A stretch of 64,000 nt of DNA from Neomegalonema sp. (GTDB lineage Bacteria; Pseudomonadota; Alphaproteobacteria; Rhodobacterales; Rhodobacteraceae), in the NCBI GenBank assembly GCA_022760435.1, contig JALEFY010000001.1, forward strand, positions 1-64,000, given 5' to 3'. Of the stretch, positions 25,846 to 34,441 are shown one piece after another (within the stretch, counting starts at the first letter, position 1; every line of letters begins with the position of its first letter). Position numbers and translations under genes: made by a program. The notes beneath the pieces are model-generated. The model saw nothing but the letters and a program-made list of their open reading frames with translations. It was not told the origin of the DNA and did not search any database.

Positions 25846-27327
25846 TCAATTCTCGAAATCGACCGCAACAAAGCGCACGGAGCCGCCGCGGTTGAGCATC
25901 AGCAGGACCGATTTCTTGCCAGCGCCTTGCTCAAGCTCGATCAGATCCTGAACTTCGGCCGGAGCGCGCACGGCCTTCTGACCGACTTCCGCGATCACAT
26001 CGCCGGGGCGAATGCCCCGTTCCGCCGCCGAGCTCGCACCATCGACTTCGGTCACCACGACCCCTTCGAGATCGCTATCGATGCCAAAGCGCTCACGGTT
26101 TTCCCGGTTCAGCGGCTCGATCACGAGGCCCAGAGCCTGAATGCTACCAGAGCCTTGAGCGATCTCCGGTGCATTGCGCTCATCCGCAGCAGCGGTTTGC
26201 TCTGCCAGCAAGGCGATTTCGACGGTCAGGTTGCGGGTCTCACCATTGCGCAGCACTTCGACCTCGACGGCGCGGCCAACCTCGGTATCGGCGACCAGGC
26301 GCGGCAGATCGCGCATCGCCTTCACTTCGCGGCCATCGAAGCTGAGAATGACATCGCCGCTGCGAATGCCGCCAGCCTTGGCCGGGCCATCATTGTCAAC
26401 ACCGGCCACCAGAGCGCCGCGCGCCCGATCAAGGCCAATGGCTTCAGCCATACTGTCATCGATCTCCTGAATTTGAACGCCCAGCCAGCCGCGGCGGGTC
26501 TGACCAAATTCACGAAGCTGTGCGATCACGTTCTTCGCCAGATTGGCAGGGACCGAGAAGCCGATACCGATGGAGCCGCCCGAGGGCGAGATGATCGCCG
26601 TGTTAACCCCGACGACTTCGCCGTCCATGTTGAACAGCGGACCGCCCGAATTGCCGCGGTTGATGGCAGCATCGGTCTGGATGAAATTGTCATAGGGACC
26701 GGCATTGATGTTTCGGTTGCGCGCCGAGATGATCCCGGCCGAGACCGAGCCACCGAGCCCGAACGGGTTGCCGATCGCGACCACCCAGTCACCAACGCGC
26801 GCCTTGTCGCTATCGGCGAAGGGTACGTGTGGGAAGGTGCGGTCCTCCTGAATCTTCAACAGGGCAATATCGGTCTTAGGATCGGTGCCGATCAATTTCG
26901 CCGGGAAGGTATCGCCATTGGGGAAATTGACATCGATCTCGTCGGCGCCTTCGATCACGTGATTGTTGGTGACGACATAGCCTTCGGCGTCAATCACAAA
27001 GCCAGAACCCAGGGACTGGACCTTGCGCGGGGAATTGTTCGGCCCAGCGCCCTCGCGGTCGAAGAAATCCTTGAAGAATTCCTCGAAGGGCGATCCCGGC
27101 GGGAACGGGCTGCGCCGGTTCGGGGCGCTGACGGTTTGAGAGGTCGAGATATTCACCACTGCCGGAGACAGGCGCTCCGCCAGATCGGCAAAGCTGCCGG
27201 GAACGCTGCGCGCCTGCGCAGTTGTCGGCGCCAGGCTCAGCGGGGCGGCGAGGGTTGCGACAGTGGCAGCAGCGATGAGTGCATGCTGGACGCCGGAGCG
27301 CCGAAAGCGGGCAAAAAGTGCGGTCAT
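25846..27327 (-). CDS. degP: Periplasmic serine protease/chaperone of the DegP/DegQ (Do) family
   Basis: A 493-residue HtrA protease. A signal peptide ends near ...TTAQARS (about residue 41). The catalytic triad is H123 in VTNNHVIEGADE, D153 in GTDPKTDIALLKI and S227 in INRGNSGGPLF. Two PDZ domains follow (about 285-375 and 395-490). It degrades or refolds misfolded envelope proteins. The ATG at 27327 follows AGGAGGTG; an upstream in-frame GTG at 27333 lies inside that site. It is just downstream of hflK-hflC, the common alphaproteobacterial order. Confidence 0.95.
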   Translation of the reverse strand: MTALFARFRRSGVQHALIAAATVATLAAPLSLAPTTAQARSVPGSFADLAERLSPAVVNISTSQTVSAPNRRSPFPPGSPFEEFFKDFFDREGAGPNNSPRKVQSLGSGFVIDAEGYVVTNNHVIEGADEIDVNFPNGDTFPAKLIGTDPKTDIALLKIQEDRTFPHVPFADSDKARVGDWVVAIGNPFGLGGSVSAGIISARNRNINAGPYDNFIQTDAAINRGNSGGPLFNMDGEVVGVNTAIISPSGGSIGIGFSVPANLAKNVIAQLREFGQTRRGWLGVQIQEIDDSMAEAIGLDRARGALVAGVDNDGPAKAGGIRSGDVILSFDGREVKAMRDLPRLVADTEVGRAVEVEVLRNGETRNLTVEIALLAEQTAAADERNAPEIAQGSGSIQALGLVIEPLNRENRERFGIDSDLEGVVVTEVDGASSAAERGIRPGDVIAEVGQKAVRAPAEVQDLIELEQGAGKKSVLLMLNRGGSVRFVAVDFEN

Positions 27328-27518
27328 AGGCACCTCCTGAGGATCGAAGGGTCTGCGCTCGGATGAGCATGTGAAGGGTTGTGATGTGCAGATAGGGCCA
27401 AATTTGCGCCAAAAGTGGCGAAATCAGCGCGAAAACTCGGACAGCCATGCCGTTTCGAAAAAATCAGGTCGCGCCGTTCCGTAGTAACCGGTCACACTGT
27501 CGTGATGGGTGTTGGAAA

Positions 27519-27544
27519 CAGGGGCCAGTGAAGCCCGGCCCCTG
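27519..27544 (-). terminator. Probable terminator downstream of hflC
   Basis: An 8-bp stem CAGGGGCC/GGCCCCTG (plus 27519-27526 with 27537-27544) is followed on the minus strand by TTTCC. The T-run is short, so termination may be partial and allow read-through to degP. Confidence 0.5.
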
Positions 27545-27574
27545 CTTGTCTGCATCTGATTGTATTGCCTTGCT

Positions 27575-28447
27575 CTACTGAGCAGGCGCTGCGTCTGACT
27601 TTAGGTAATCGAAGAACTCGCTGTCCGGCGCCAGAACCATGGTCGAGTTATTGCCCTTCAGCGCCGTTTCATAGGCCCGCAAGGAACGGTAGAAGGAGAA
27701 GAACTCCGGGTCCTTGCCATAAGCCTCGGCGAAGATCCGGTTGCGCTCGGCATCGGCTTCACCGCGGACGATCTCGGCCTGGCGCCGCGCATCCGCGACC
27801 AGCTCGACGACCCTGCGGTCAGCCTCGGCGCGGATGATCTGCGCCGCTTCCTTACCGCGCGCCACCTGATCCGCGGCTTCCTGCTGACGCTCTGCCGCCA
27901 TGCGATCGAAAGTCGCTTTAAGGTTTTGCGAGGGCAGGTCGGTCTGGCGGATCCGCACATCAACAATCTCGACGCCGAGCTCGGAGGCACGGCCGCGCGC
28001 GCCTTCCCGGATCTGATGCATCAGTCGGCCACGCTCTTCGGACAGGATCACGTCCGAGTCCACGCTGCCGAGCACCTTGCGCAGCTCGTCATTGAGAATG
28101 TTCTTCAGGTTATCGCGCCCAGCCGCTTCCGTCAGAACGGATTGCCGGAACCGTCTTGGGTCGAGGATCCGCCAGCGCGCGAAGGCAGAGACCACCAGGC
28201 GGCGGTTATCCCGCGGTGTCACTTCCAGCGTGTCGGTTTCCAGCGGCAGGATCCGGTCGTCGAAATACTCGACCGTATTGATCGGAGCGGGGTATTTGAA
28301 CTTCAAACCCGGTTCCTGCTCGACCCGCTTCACCCGGCCGAATTCCAGAACCAGTGCCTGGCGCCGTTCATCAACGATGAAGACGCAAGACAGCGCGCCG
28401 ACGATCAGGACGGCGGCGATGATGGCAATGATCGGTATCAGTCGCAT
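27575..28447 (-). CDS. hflC: Protease modulator HflC
   Basis: A 290-residue SPFH/prohibitin-family protein with one N-terminal membrane helix (LIPIIAIIAAVLIVGAL). The stomatin-like domain follows, with PGLKFKYP, DTLEVTPRDNRRLVVSAFARWRI and SELGVEIVDVRIRQTDLP segments (short parts only quoted). It assembles with HflK into the large periplasmic cage around the FtsH protease and modulates it. The gene lies 12 bases after hflK on the same strand, so the two are co-translated. Confidence 0.95.
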   Translation of the reverse strand: MRLIPIIAIIAAVLIVGALSCVFIVDERRQALVLEFGRVKRVEQEPGLKFKYPAPINTVEYFDDRILPLETDTLEVTPRDNRRLVVSAFARWRILDPRRFRQSVLTEAAGRDNLKNILNDELRKVLGSVDSDVILSEERGRLMHQIREGARGRASELGVEIVDVRIRQTDLPSQNLKATFDRMAAERQQEAADQVARGKEAAQIIRAEADRRVVELVADARRQAEIVRGEADAERNRIFAEAYGKDPEFFSFYRSLRAYETALKGNNSTMVLAPDSEFFDYLKSDAAPAQ

Positions 28448-28459
28448 CGGTCAGCCTCC

Positions 28460-29620
28460 TTAATTCGCGCGTGCGGAGTTGCGGCGCAACTGGTCGAGCG
28501 GCAGATAGGGCACGACGCCCTGCCCGCTCGCGCCGGTGCCGTTCTGGTCGATGATCACCTTGTCCATGCCGCCCAGAACCTTCTCCATCGTCTCGATATA
28601 GAGGCGGCGGCGGGTGACATCCTTGGCGCTTTCATATTCGCTCAGCACGGAGGTAAAGCGCGCGGCTTCACCCTCGGCTTCGGCGATCACTTGAGAGCGA
28701 TAGGCCTCGGCTTGCTCGAGCAGCGTGCGCGATTCGCCGCGAGCGGCGGCAAGCTTCTGGTTGGCATCGCGCTGCGCTTCTTGCTGAAGCTGATCGCGCT
28801 CCTGCTCGGCTGCTTGCACGGCGCGGAAATCGTCGAGCACCTCGGGGGGCGGATCCACCCGGTCGAGGGTCACGCGGCGAATATTCACCCCGGCATTATA
28901 CTCATCAAGCGTTGCCTGGATGAGATCCTTCACCTGGGCGGCCACGGTGGCGCGATCGGTGTTGAGTAGCGGCGCCAGACGCGAGCGTGCCACGACCTCA
29001 CGGATCGCTGATTCTGCAACCGCGCGGATGGTCTCGTCCTGGTTGCGCCGATCCGACTCGGCGAGGTTAAACAGGAACTTGTCCAGTTCCTTGATCGTCC
29101 AGGCGACCTGGAAGTTGATATCGACGATGTTTTCATCGCCGGTCAGCATCAGCCCGTCATTATTGGCATTGCTGCGCGCACTGCTTTGCTGCAGGCCGAT
29201 ATTGACGACGTTCTCGCGGGTCACCGCACGCACAACCGCCGTTTGCACCGGCCAGGGCGCGAAGTTGAGGCCCGGACCCACCGTGTGGGAGTACTCACCA
29301 AAGGTCAGGACAACACCTTGCTCCTGATCCTCTACCCTGAATACGGATGCGTAGGCCCAGGCGCCAGCAGCGACCAGCGCGATCAGCAGCAAGCCGCCAA
29401 AGCCGCCCCCGCGATTGCCATCGCCGAGCACGTTCTTGAGCTGGTCCTGACCCTTCTTGAAGAAGTCGTCAATGTTGGGGGGCTGGCCACCGCCATTGTT
29501 GCCGCCGCCGCCGCCACCCCAAGGGCCGCCCGGGCGTTTGCCGCCGCCACCTGATCCGCGGCCACCACCGCCCCAAGGTCCCGGCGAATTCGACCCGCCT
29601 CCATCATTGCTCCAGGGCAT
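28460..29620 (-). CDS. hflK: FtsH protease activity modulator HflK
   Basis: A 386-residue partner of HflC. The N-terminal cytoplasmic part is extremely Gly-rich (GPWGGGGRGSGGGG and similar runs over about 45 residues). One membrane helix (GLLLIALVAAGAWAYASVF) and the SPFH domain follow, with QGVVLTFGEYSHTVGPGLNF and a coiled region rich in A/E/Q. The ATG at 29620 (MPWSNDGG, the usual HflK start) follows GAGAGGAG; the frame extends upstream to 29644 without support. Confidence 0.95.
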   Translation of the reverse strand: MPWSNDGGGSNSPGPWGGGGRGSGGGGKRPGGPWGGGGGGNNGGGQPPNIDDFFKKGQDQLKNVLGDGNRGGGFGGLLLIALVAAGAWAYASVFRVEDQEQGVVLTFGEYSHTVGPGLNFAPWPVQTAVVRAVTRENVVNIGLQQSSARSNANNDGLMLTGDENIVDINFQVAWTIKELDKFLFNLAESDRRNQDETIRAVAESAIREVVARSRLAPLLNTDRATVAAQVKDLIQATLDEYNAGVNIRRVTLDRVDPPPEVLDDFRAVQAAEQERDQLQQEAQRDANQKLAAARGESRTLLEQAEAYRSQVIAEAEGEAARFTSVLSEYESAKDVTRRRLYIETMEKVLGGMDKVIIDQNGTGASGQGVVPYLPLDQLRRNSARAN

Positions 29621-29665
29621 ATGACTCCTCTCTGTCGATCCCAAACATGAAAAAGCGCCGCTCAG

Positions 29666-29694
29666 CTATAGGGCGAGCGGGCACCGAAGCGCAA
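29666..29694 (-). promoter_or_regulatory. Predicted promoter of hflK-hflC
   Basis: On the minus strand TTGCGC (plus 29689-29694) and CTATAG (plus 29666-29671) are 17 bases apart. The pair ends 46 bases upstream of the hflK ATG. Only moderate matches to the sigma-70 consensus. Confidence 0.4.
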
Positions 29695-29807
29695 TGCACC
29701 TGCGCGGCACGGTTGATATGCAACATGGTGGGTTTTGCCGCGCGATCAACGGCTGACAGGTGCGCTTTACGGCGCTTAAACAGCGCAGTTCACCACGAAA
29801 AAAGAAA

Positions 29808-29833
29808 AAGCCCCGATCTTTCGACCGGGGCTT
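29808..29833 (-). terminator. Terminator of the TadG-like gene
   Basis: An 11-bp stem (one G-T pair) with a GAAA tetraloop; the outer part is AAGCCCCG/CGGGGCTT (plus 29808-29833). On the minus strand it is followed by TTTTTCTTTTTT. It lies just past the stop codon at 29846. Confidence 0.92.
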
Positions 29834-29845
29834 GATGCAGATCGC

Positions 29846-31237
29846 TTACTGGGTGAGGCGTAAGCGTTCGATATCCGTCGCGATGGTCTGGAAGATCGTC
29901 GAGAGCTCATCGCCTTCTGCTTCGAAATACTTGCTCGAGGTGCTGGCACAGTTTTTCAGGTCCGAGAGCATCCAGTTATCCGGAACTTCAAAGCCGACCG
30001 TGTAGACGGTAACCGCGTTCGTGTCCTTGGCCGCCTGACAGGCATTGAGGAAGTTGGTGCGGGCCTGGTCCTGATCGTAGAGCATGGTCAGCTCATAGCT
30101 GGTGCTGGAGCTGCCTCCCTTACCTTTCCCCTTCTTGCCCTTGCCCTTGCCCTTGCCCTTGCCGCTACCGCTCGAGGTGACTTCCTCGGCGCGGTATTGG
30201 GGCATGATCGCACCATCCGTCATCACCACCATGACCTTGAGCACGCCGGTCTCATCATAGTCGCGTGGAGAGGTCTTGTCGGAGTTCTTCATCTCCCCGC
30301 GCCAGTTCGGCGAGAGCGCTTTCAATCCGAACGCCGTGCCGACATCGGTGCCGGTCCAGCCATTCGCGTCGAGATCAGCGATGTATTCAAGCAGCTTTGT
30401 CTTGTCACTTTCCAGCGGCAGCAAGGTCGGATTGTCGGTCGGACAAATCACATCCTCGTAAGACCCCGACGGGAAATCGAGCGCCGGGTGATAGGTGTTT
30501 ACCGCGAAAGCCTCGTCATTCATGATCTCGGAGCCGAAATCGAGGCATCCCTCCCAGCCGTTCGCGACGCCCGAAGAGTTCATGTATTTGGCAAAATAGG
30601 CCGGGAGCTTCACGGTGGTGCCATAGGGTACCACCGTAATCTTCACCGAGTTGCCCTCATCGGCAGAGTTGCCGGTTCCGGTACTACCATCATCGGTCGC
30701 AGCCGCGGAGCTCATCAGGTTCTGCACGAACACCTTCGCCGCATCGCGCAACTTGCCGATCTTGTTGTTGCGCCCCATCGATCCGGAGATATCGAGCACC
30801 AGCGCCACTTCGACATGTTTGAAGGCAATCTCCGCCTGTGCCTCGACGCTCAGATCGAACCCGTCCGGATCGAGCAGTTTGCCCGAGACCGGCTTGGCCC
30901 GACCGGAAACATCGACATGAACGATGCGTCGGTTCAACGAGTCACTGAAATCGACGATGACATCGAGGTCGCTAAGGCGGTCCATCTTCTCGCCGAGATA
31001 GGCGCGGACCATCTCATCCCCGGTCGCCTGAGCATCGTCGAACTCGCTATGCCGGTTGGCCAGCGCCAGAGCGGTACTGTCCGCAGCCTGCTGCATGCTC
31101 ACCCGCAGGCTCGAAGCATAGTTGAACTCGACCGCCAGGCCGCCGATGACTGCCATGGGGGCAAGGGTGAGAGCGAAGGTCAGCGCAAGGTTGCCGCGTG
31201 CATCGCTCAGAAATCGTTTCCAGTTTGTACGTCGCAT
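29846..31237 (-). CDS. TadG-like pilus assembly protein with von Willebrand factor A domain
   Basis: About 463 residues. The N-terminus (FLSDARGNLALTFALTLAPMAVIGGLAVEF, quoted in part) is the TadE/TadG transmembrane segment with a conserved Glu after it. The vWA domain begins at VALVLDISGSMG, an intact MIDAS DxSxS, and continues to VMVVMTDGAIM and TVYTVGFEVP. Within it sits a low-complexity Gly/Lys insert encoded by a hexanucleotide repeat. TadG-type proteins act outside the inner membrane in tight-adherence pili. No other tad/flp gene is in the window, so its partner is unknown. An alternative start lies nine codons upstream at 31264. Confidence 0.85.
   Translation of the reverse strand: MRRTNWKRFLSDARGNLALTFALTLAPMAVIGGLAVEFNYASSLRVSMQQAADSTALALANRHSEFDDAQATGDEMVRAYLGEKMDRLSDLDVIVDFSDSLNRRIVHVDVSGRAKPVSGKLLDPDGFDLSVEAQAEIAFKHVEVALVLDISGSMGRNNKIGKLRDAAKVFVQNLMSSAAATDDGSTGTGNSADEGNSVKITVVPYGTTVKLPAYFAKYMNSSGVANGWEGCLDFGSEIMNDEAFAVNTYHPALDFPSGSYEDVICPTDNPTLLPLESDKTKLLEYIADLDANGWTGTDVGTAFGLKALSPNWRGEMKNSDKTSPRDYDETGVLKVMVVMTDGAIMPQYRAEEVTSSGSGKGKGKGKGKKGKGKGGSSSTSYELTMLYDQDQARTNFLNACQAAKDTNAVTVYTVGFEVPDNWMLSDLKNCASTSSKYFEAEGDELSTIFQTIATDIERLRLTQ
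30135..30162. repeat. Hexanucleotide microsatellite in the TadG-like gene
   Basis: Four full copies of TTGCCC plus a partial one on the plus strand, encoding alternating Lys and Gly on the minus strand. Copy-number change would stay in frame. Confidence 0.8.
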
Positions 31238-31333
31238 CGTCAATGTCCCGCGCTTTCGCTGCATTTGCGACCATCATGCGGGACCAGGATTTGTGCAATT
31301 TTAAGAAAAATCCTTAACGGGAAAACTTTTCGA

Positions 31334-32542
31334 TTATTTTCCGAAACCGAACTGCATGATCTGCTTCTTGATCGGTGACGCGGCGCCGAGCGCTTGCAAA
31401 CCTGCCGCCCGAAGCGTTCGGATCGGAGCGAGGGCACCGATCGAGGCGGTATTGAGCGCTGCCGTGGCCGCGATCCGGCCGATCGCATCGGGGCGGCGGG
31501 TGCGCGCATAGCTCTCGAGCACGGCTGCGCTGCCAATATCAGTGCCCGCCGCGCGCGCCTTGCTCGCCAGTTCGATCAGGCAGGCGGCATCGCGCAGCGA
31601 CATGTTCAGCCCTTGTGCTCCGATCGGCGGGACCACATGCGCGGTCTCGGCGATCAGGGCGGTGCGGGTATGAGTATAGCGCTCGGCCAGCAGCGAGATC
31701 ATCGGCCAACGCGCGATCCGCGACACGAGGGTGAGCGGGCCGAACAGCCCGCCGGCGCGGGCATTCATCCGCTCGGTAAAGGCCGATGGTTCAAGCGCCA
31801 TGAGCTGGGTGGCCTGAGCGTTCTCGACCATCCACACTACCGATGAGCGGGGGCGGCCCGTCGCATCATCAGTGAACGGAACCAGCGTGAACGGGCCACC
31901 GCGCGCATGGATCTCGGCGGAGACATTGTTATGGGCGGTATCGTGGCTGACGACGAAGACCAGCGCTTGCTGGCCATAATCGATCCGCCTCGCCGCGATG
32001 CCGCAATGCTCGCGCACGAACGAGCTGCGTCCATCGGCGCCGATCAGCAGTGCGGCCTTGATCTTCACCCCGGATTTCAGGCTCGCGCGCACATGGGCGC
32101 TCCGGGTGAGAAGGCTGACCAGCTCATCGGGAATGAACAGGCGCACATTGGGCAGCGCCGCCAGCTTCTCGAGCAGCGCCTTGCGCACAGGGGCGTTGGG
32201 GAGATTGGCGCCGAAGCTTTCCGCACCGATCTCATGGGCGTGAAACTCCGCCTGGGCCACCGTCTGACCCTGCTTGCCGCCGGTATCAATGATCCGCATG
32301 GTCTTGAGCGCGGTGGCTTGCGGGGCGATCAATTGCCAGACCCCGGCCCGCTCCAGTGCTTCGATCGAGGGCATAAGATAGGCGGTGGTGCGCAGATCGG
32401 CTGCCGGATCGCTGTCTTCGACCCGCGGCGCGGTCTTTTCGACCAGTGCGACCGAAAAGCCTTCAGCGGCGGCGATGGCTGCGGTCGCAAGGCCCGCGAT
32501 GCCGCCGCCGATGATCAGAATGTCGAAATCCAGTGTGCTCAT
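31334..32542 (-). CDS. UbiH/UbiF/VisC-family FAD-dependent monooxygenase
   Basis: A 402-residue flavoprotein monooxygenase of the ubiquinone hydroxylase family. The FAD ADP-binding motif is ILIIGGGIAGLATA at residues about 8-21. The second FAD motif LLIGADGRSSFVRE and the C-terminal HVVPPIGAQGLNMSLRDA motif are typical of UbiH/COQ6. It probably hydroxylates a ubiquinone precursor ring, but ring position cannot be told from motifs. The ATG at 32542 precedes the FAD motif by a few residues as in the family; the frame extends 43 codons upstream without support. It is downstream of the HAD nucleotidase gene. Confidence 0.9.
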   Translation of the reverse strand: MSTLDFDILIIGGGIAGLATAAIAAAEGFSVALVEKTAPRVEDSDPAADLRTTAYLMPSIEALERAGVWQLIAPQATALKTMRIIDTGGKQGQTVAQAEFHAHEIGAESFGANLPNAPVRKALLEKLAALPNVRLFIPDELVSLLTRSAHVRASLKSGVKIKAALLIGADGRSSFVREHCGIAARRIDYGQQALVFVVSHDTAHNNVSAEIHARGGPFTLVPFTDDATGRPRSSVVWMVENAQATQLMALEPSAFTERMNARAGGLFGPLTLVSRIARWPMISLLAERYTHTRTALIAETAHVVPPIGAQGLNMSLRDAACLIELASKARAAGTDIGSAAVLESYARTRRPDAIGRIAATAALNTASIGALAPIRTLRAAGLQALGAASPIKKQIMQFGFGK

Positions 32543-32583
32543 GCTCTCGGTTATAGATCGCTGGCCGGGCGGCGCCAGTTGCC

Positions 32584-33246
32584 TCAGGTCAAACGGGTCA
32601 GAAATTCCGCCAGATCGTCTGCGACATGATGGACGTAGGGCTCGTGCGCCCCCTCGCTTGCCTTCTCGCAATCGGTCCGGACCCAGACACAGCGCATCCC
32701 CAGCGCATGCGGCACCGCCAGATTGCGGGCCGTGTCCTCGAACATCGCCGCTGTCTGAGGGGAAATCGCGGCAGTGGTCATCACCCTGTCATAGGCGGCA
32801 CGTTGGGGTTTGGGGGTGAAGCCGCTATCCTCGATCCCGAAGATCTGCTCGAACTGATCGGCGATGCCGAGCTGGGCTGCGACGCGCTCGCCATGCGCAC
32901 GCGAGCCATTGGTGTAGACGATCTTGCGCCCCGGCAGCGCTGCGATCGCTGCGCGCAGGCCCGGATTGGCGGGCACATGCGACAGATCAATGTCGTGGAC
33001 ATGATCGAGATACTCCTCTGGCGCCATGGCGTGCTCGGCCATCAGCCCGGCGAGGGTGGTGCCATGCTCATGCCAATAGGTGCGCCGCAGCGTGTCGGCC
33101 GCTGTGTTATCCAGGCCGAGCCGCTCCCTGATGAAGCCATTGATGCGCTTGTCGATCTGATCGAACAGACGGCAATCGGGGTGATAGAGGGTGTTATCGA
33201 GATCGAAGATCCATTCGCGCACATGGGCCAGATCGTCTTTGGGCAT
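32584..33246 (-). CDS. Pyrimidine 5'-nucleotidase-like HAD hydrolase
   Basis: A 220-residue HAD-superfamily phosphatase. Motif I is WIFDLDNTLYHP, motif II YTNGSRAH, and motif III with the acidic pair appears as TPKPQRAAYD and MFEDTARNL. The sequence closely fits the pyrimidine 5'-nucleotidase (SDT1-like) group common in alphaproteobacteria. It would dephosphorylate UMP/CMP or related metabolites. The ATG at 33246 has AAGG upstream. It is followed 41 bases later by the UbiH-type gene on the same strand. Confidence 0.9.
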   Translation of the reverse strand: MPKDDLAHVREWIFDLDNTLYHPDCRLFDQIDKRINGFIRERLGLDNTAADTLRRTYWHEHGTTLAGLMAEHAMAPEEYLDHVHDIDLSHVPANPGLRAAIAALPGRKIVYTNGSRAHGERVAAQLGIADQFEQIFGIEDSGFTPKPQRAAYDRVMTTAAISPQTAAMFEDTARNLAVPHALGMRCVWVRTDCEKASEGAHEPYVHHVADDLAEFLTRLT

Positions 33247-33331
33247 CGCACTGAACCTTTCTGCGTGATCTGTCTGCTCCGCTCCCCCTCGCTCGGCGCT
33301 TTTCCCCGAGTTTGTCGCGCAAGGCGGGCGC

Positions 33332-34396
33332 TCAGTCGGCGCCTGGGGCATCCATCCGCCGTGCGCTGACCTTTCGCCAAGGGTGGCGCTTTTCTGAGCC
33401 GAAACTGCGGCGGATGCGATCTTGCAGGTCGAGCGCGCTCAGGATGGTGCCGGCACCGCGCCGGGCAAAGGGCGAGAAGGCGAGCAGATCGCCGCCCGCA
33501 ATCGGCGAGAACGGATAGCGGCGCAATGTAGCGTAGAGCTCGACCCGCACGCAAGGCTCACTGATCGGGCTGCGCCCATGCGCGCCATGAGTGTCGGCAA
33601 CCACGAGCGTATTGGCCTTAACCGTCATCTTCTGCGGCTCGGGCAAGCCCATCGCTTCCAGATCCGCGGCGGTGACCCGAAGCGAGCCGCGGCGATGCAT
33701 CCGGTCGGGATGCTCAAGAATGAGCTCGGTCTGCTCTTGCTCCCAGGCGCAGCGGGCCGGGCTCATGCGGTGCGAGCCGGGCACATAGGCGAAAGGACCG
33801 TCGGCCTCCTCCACATCATGCAGGAACAACCAGGCCTTGGCGGTGGCAAAGAACGTATCGAAATGAAGATCGGTCTGGGGATCGGTCTCGCCGATCGCGT
33901 TGCGCGCCTCCTCGGCGATGATGGCCTGCACATAGCAAAGCGGCTGCGCGTCATGGCTGGCGACATAGCGCAACAGATTTTGCAGCCGCGCATCCTGCAT
34001 CGCCGCAACCGAATGCGGTCGCTGGCCCCGATCAGCCGGATCCAGAGTAACCCGGCGGGTGACGGCCGGGCCCTGGCGCATCTCGCGGATATCGGTTTGC
34101 AGGCCAAGCGCTTCCTCGCGCACCCGCTCGAACTGAGCCGGGGCCAGGAAGTCTTCCTTCACGATATAGCCGTTACGGGCGAAGAAGGACCGGTCATCGG
34201 CCTCGAGCATATCCTTCATCGCGGCCCGGCGCCGATCCGCCATACGCTCGGCCAGGAGCGCGCGCTGGACATGCAGGCCATAGCCATCGCGCTCATAGCC
34301 GGGTTCCGTGAGCCAGGGATTGCGCTCGAAGCTCTTTGAGCCAGCAATCAATCTGGCGGCGCCGATTGGCCAGTCATACCAGGCATGGTCCGCCAT
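33332..34396 (-). CDS. Phytanoyl-CoA dioxygenase (PhyH) family protein
   Basis: A 354-residue putative Fe(II)/2-oxoglutarate oxygenase. The facial triad is H178-x-D180 in DLHFDTFF with the distal His in VADTHGAHGR (H270 is the likelier ligand), and an Arg downstream fits 2-oxoglutarate binding. AYVPGSHRMS is the family's conserved turn. About 75 residues precede the catalytic fold (NGYIVKEDFL begins it). The ATG at 34396 follows GGAGGG. The substrate is unknown; the family includes lipid, antibiotic and osmolyte hydroxylases. It lies between moaA and the HAD nucleotidase on the same strand. Confidence 0.88.
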   Translation of the reverse strand: MADHAWYDWPIGAARLIAGSKSFERNPWLTEPGYERDGYGLHVQRALLAERMADRRRAAMKDMLEADDRSFFARNGYIVKEDFLAPAQFERVREEALGLQTDIREMRQGPAVTRRVTLDPADRGQRPHSVAAMQDARLQNLLRYVASHDAQPLCYVQAIIAEEARNAIGETDPQTDLHFDTFFATAKAWLFLHDVEEADGPFAYVPGSHRMSPARCAWEQEQTELILEHPDRMHRRGSLRVTAADLEAMGLPEPQKMTVKANTLVVADTHGAHGRSPISEPCVRVELYATLRRYPFSPIAGGDLLAFSPFARRGAGTILSALDLQDRIRRSFGSEKRHPWRKVSARRMDAPGAD

Positions 34397-34441
34397 CTGT
34401 CCCTCCACATTGACGTGTCGGAACCCGCTTATAACCGCAGA

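Noticed and set aside
31238-31333. TTAA-N9-TTAA upstream of the TadG-like gene as a CtrA box
   Set aside because: The CtrA consensus has a seven-base spacer; nine bases do not fit.
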